DNA from: an uncultured Campylobacter sp.
GTDB taxonomy: Bacteria > Campylobacterota > Campylobacteria > Campylobacterales > Campylobacteraceae
Assembly (NCBI GenBank): GCA_905373295.1
Contig: CAJPSJ010000075.1
Coordinates: 1 to 8,407, forward strand
Reading direction: 5' to 3'
Length of the DNA: 8,407 nt
The position numbers were made by a program, and so were the translations under genes. Below are positions 7,530-8,407 of the stretch, piece by piece; position 1 is the stretch's first letter; every line of letters starts with the position of its first letter. The notes below the pieces were generated by a model. It was not told where the DNA came from, searched no databases, and was given only the letters and a program-made list of their open reading frames with translations.

Positions 7530-7774
7530 CATTTACCTTTTAAATATCGCTGCCGCGCCCTAAATTTAAGCTTTGCTCGCGCCTTTTTACGCGAGCATAC
7601 GCCGCGCCATTTAAATTTAGCGCGTTTTGCGCTGCCCCAAGCGGCTAAATTTCATCGCACAACGCGGCTTGTAAATTTAAACGCGCCGTTTTGCTCGGGC
7701 GCAAGAGCCTATCTTAGCACACCGAAGTTTAAATTTAATCCCTGCGCGCCGCGGCGACGTAATAAACGGCACTA
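7530..7774. other. pglH-pglJ intergenic gap with AAATTTA motifs and hairpins
   Basis: No gene is supported here. Five copies of TAAATTT(A) occur at 7561, 7612, 7646, 7672 and 7730, separated by GC-rich stretches. Small inverted repeats lie between them: GCTCGCG/CGCGAGC (7575-7596), AGCGC/GCGCT (7619-7633) and GCGCC/GGCGC (7683-7702). In C. jejuni pglI lies between pglJ and pglH; no trace of a glycosyltransferase frame is visible here. No T-run follows any hairpin, so none is a classic terminator. Confidence 0.7.
7575..7596. repeat. 7-bp inverted repeat in the pglH-pglJ gap
   Basis: GCTCGCG at 7575-7581 and CGCGAGC at 7590-7596 pair perfectly around an 8-base loop. The stem is GC-rich and would be stable in RNA from either strand. 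On the minus-strand transcript it lies about 45-65 bases before pglJ. The sequence after it (AAAGCTTAAA) is not a T-tract, so a role as attenuator, RNA processing site or protein-binding site is as possible as termination. Confidence 0.45.
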
Positions 7775-8407
7775 CTATTTGCGCGCAAACCGATCGATCA
7801 AGCCCTGCCAGAGCTTAATGATGCGCTCTTGCGAAAACTCGTCTAAATTTTTATTTGCATTTTGCACGAGAGCGTCTCGCAGCGCCTCATCACGCATTAA
7901 ATTTTCAAGCTTGCTCGCAAGCTCACCCGTATCGCCGCATTTAAACAAAACGCCGCTAAAGCCGTCCTTTATGAGCTCTTTTGCGCCCGCCGTGTCGCTG
8001 CTAAGCCGTGCGCAGCCGTAAAACGCAGACTCGATCAGCACGTTCGAAAGCCCTTCATTAAGCGAACTGAGCACAAAAATTTTGGCTTCTTTATACAGTT
8101 CGCTCACGTCCTGCCTATGCCCTAAAAATCGCACTTCAAGCCCGAGCCGCGCCGCCAGCTCGCGCAAGCTTTCGCGCAGCGAGCCGTCGCCCGCAATTAA
8201 AATTTCCCACTTCGCAAGTAGGCTTTTATCGATCCTGCTTAGCGCGTCAAAGTAAATTTCATACCCCTTTACGGGCTCAAGCCTGCCGACGCTTAAGATC
8301 ACGTTTCGCTTGGCGCTTTTAGCGCCATCAACCTCGCCGAAAAAGGGGTTGTGCACGATAAAGCAGTTTTTGACAAATCGCGAATAGTACTCAAAGTCCG
8401 AGCGCGT
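7775..8407 (-). CDS. pglH: GalNAc transferase PglH, C-terminal 210 residues (5' end beyond the window)
   Basis: GT4-family, GT-B enzyme that adds the terminal GalNAc residues (three in C. jejuni) to the lipid-linked trisaccharide made by PglJ. The frame is open to the window edge; the first visible residues, SDFEYYSRFVK, match SDKVYYERFVK recalled from C. jejuni PglH, so the GTG at 8356 is an internal valine and not the start. Compared with a usual ~359 residues, about 150 N-terminal residues, including the acceptor-side domain and its ruler helix, are missing. Seen: HNPFF, ILSVGRLEPVKG, IAGDGSLRESL, VRFLGHRQDVSELYKEAK and the EX7E motif EGLSNVLIE (visible residues 118-126), then AGAKELIKDGFSGVLF. 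It ends in two adjacent TAG codons (7777-7772). Whether this homologue adds one or several GalNAc cannot be told. Confidence 0.9.
   Translation of the reverse strand, partial: TRSDFEYYSRFVKNCFIVHNPFFGEVDGAKSAKRNVILSVGRLEPVKGYEIYFDALSRIDKSLLAKWEILIAGDGSLRESLRELAARLGLEVRFLGHRQDVSELYKEAKIFVLSSLNEGLSNVLIESAFYGCARLSSDTAGAKELIKDGFSGVLFKCGDTGELASKLENLMRDEALRDALVQNANKNLDEFSQERIIKLWQGLIDRFARK

Noticed and set aside
8354..8356. GTG as the start of a 193-residue protein
   Set aside because: The frame stays open upstream to the window edge and the upstream residues (SDFEYYSRFVKN) match PglH, so the gene continues beyond the window.

Overview
The window carries part of a Campylobacter-type protein N-glycosylation (pgl) locus, all on the minus strand. 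Transcription runs from the right edge to the left in the order pglH (5' end cut off), pglJ, pglB, pglA, pglC, pglD, pglE. The assignments rest on long stretches of family-specific sequence: WWDYG and TIxE in PglB, the Asp-Glu dyad of the PglC phosphoglycosyltransferase, His-Glu in the PglD acetyltransferase, the PLP lysine in PglE, and EX7E motifs in the three GT-B glycosyltransferases. They also rest on recalled C. jejuni sequences, not on a search. Gene order, AT-rich gaps built around AAATTTA and a G+C content that looks fairly high for the group (judged by eye, not counted) suggest a non-thermophilic, probably oral, Campylobacter such as the C. gracilis / C. showae / C. rectus / C. curvus group. 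I cannot settle the species.

Layout from the right edge: 8407-7775 is the C-terminal 210 residues of PglH. Positions 7774-7533 are a 242-bp gap with five copies of a TAAATTT(A) motif and small GC-rich hairpins. C. jejuni keeps pglI here; no pglI is visible. Positions 7532-6411 are pglJ. Two bases after its stop, a GTG opens pglB (6408-3661), which encodes an oligosaccharyltransferase with an unusual ~215-residue N-terminal extension. A 17-codon leader ORF with a strong Shine-Dalgarno sits between pglB and pglA. pglA, pglC and pglD overlap by 8 and 14 bases. A 115-bp gap with a candidate promoter precedes pglE (1160-63). The last 62 bases hold a Shine-Dalgarno-like sequence that may belong to a next gene beyond the left edge.

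The pathway: PglE and PglD finish UDP-N,N'-diacetylbacillosamine (the dehydratase PglF is not in the window). PglC loads the phospho-sugar onto undecaprenyl phosphate. PglA, PglJ and PglH add HexNAc residues on the cytoplasmic face. After flipping by PglK (not in the window), PglB transfers the glycan to Asn in D/E-X-N-X-S/T in the periplasm.

The most unusual part is the PglB extension: predicted cytoplasmic, acidic, then Asn-Ser-rich around a short lysine-rich block. Its 16 AATTC units are all in the same codon phase. I see no wholly new system; this is a recognised pathway with unusual features in pglB, at the pglA start and in the pglJ-pglH gap.
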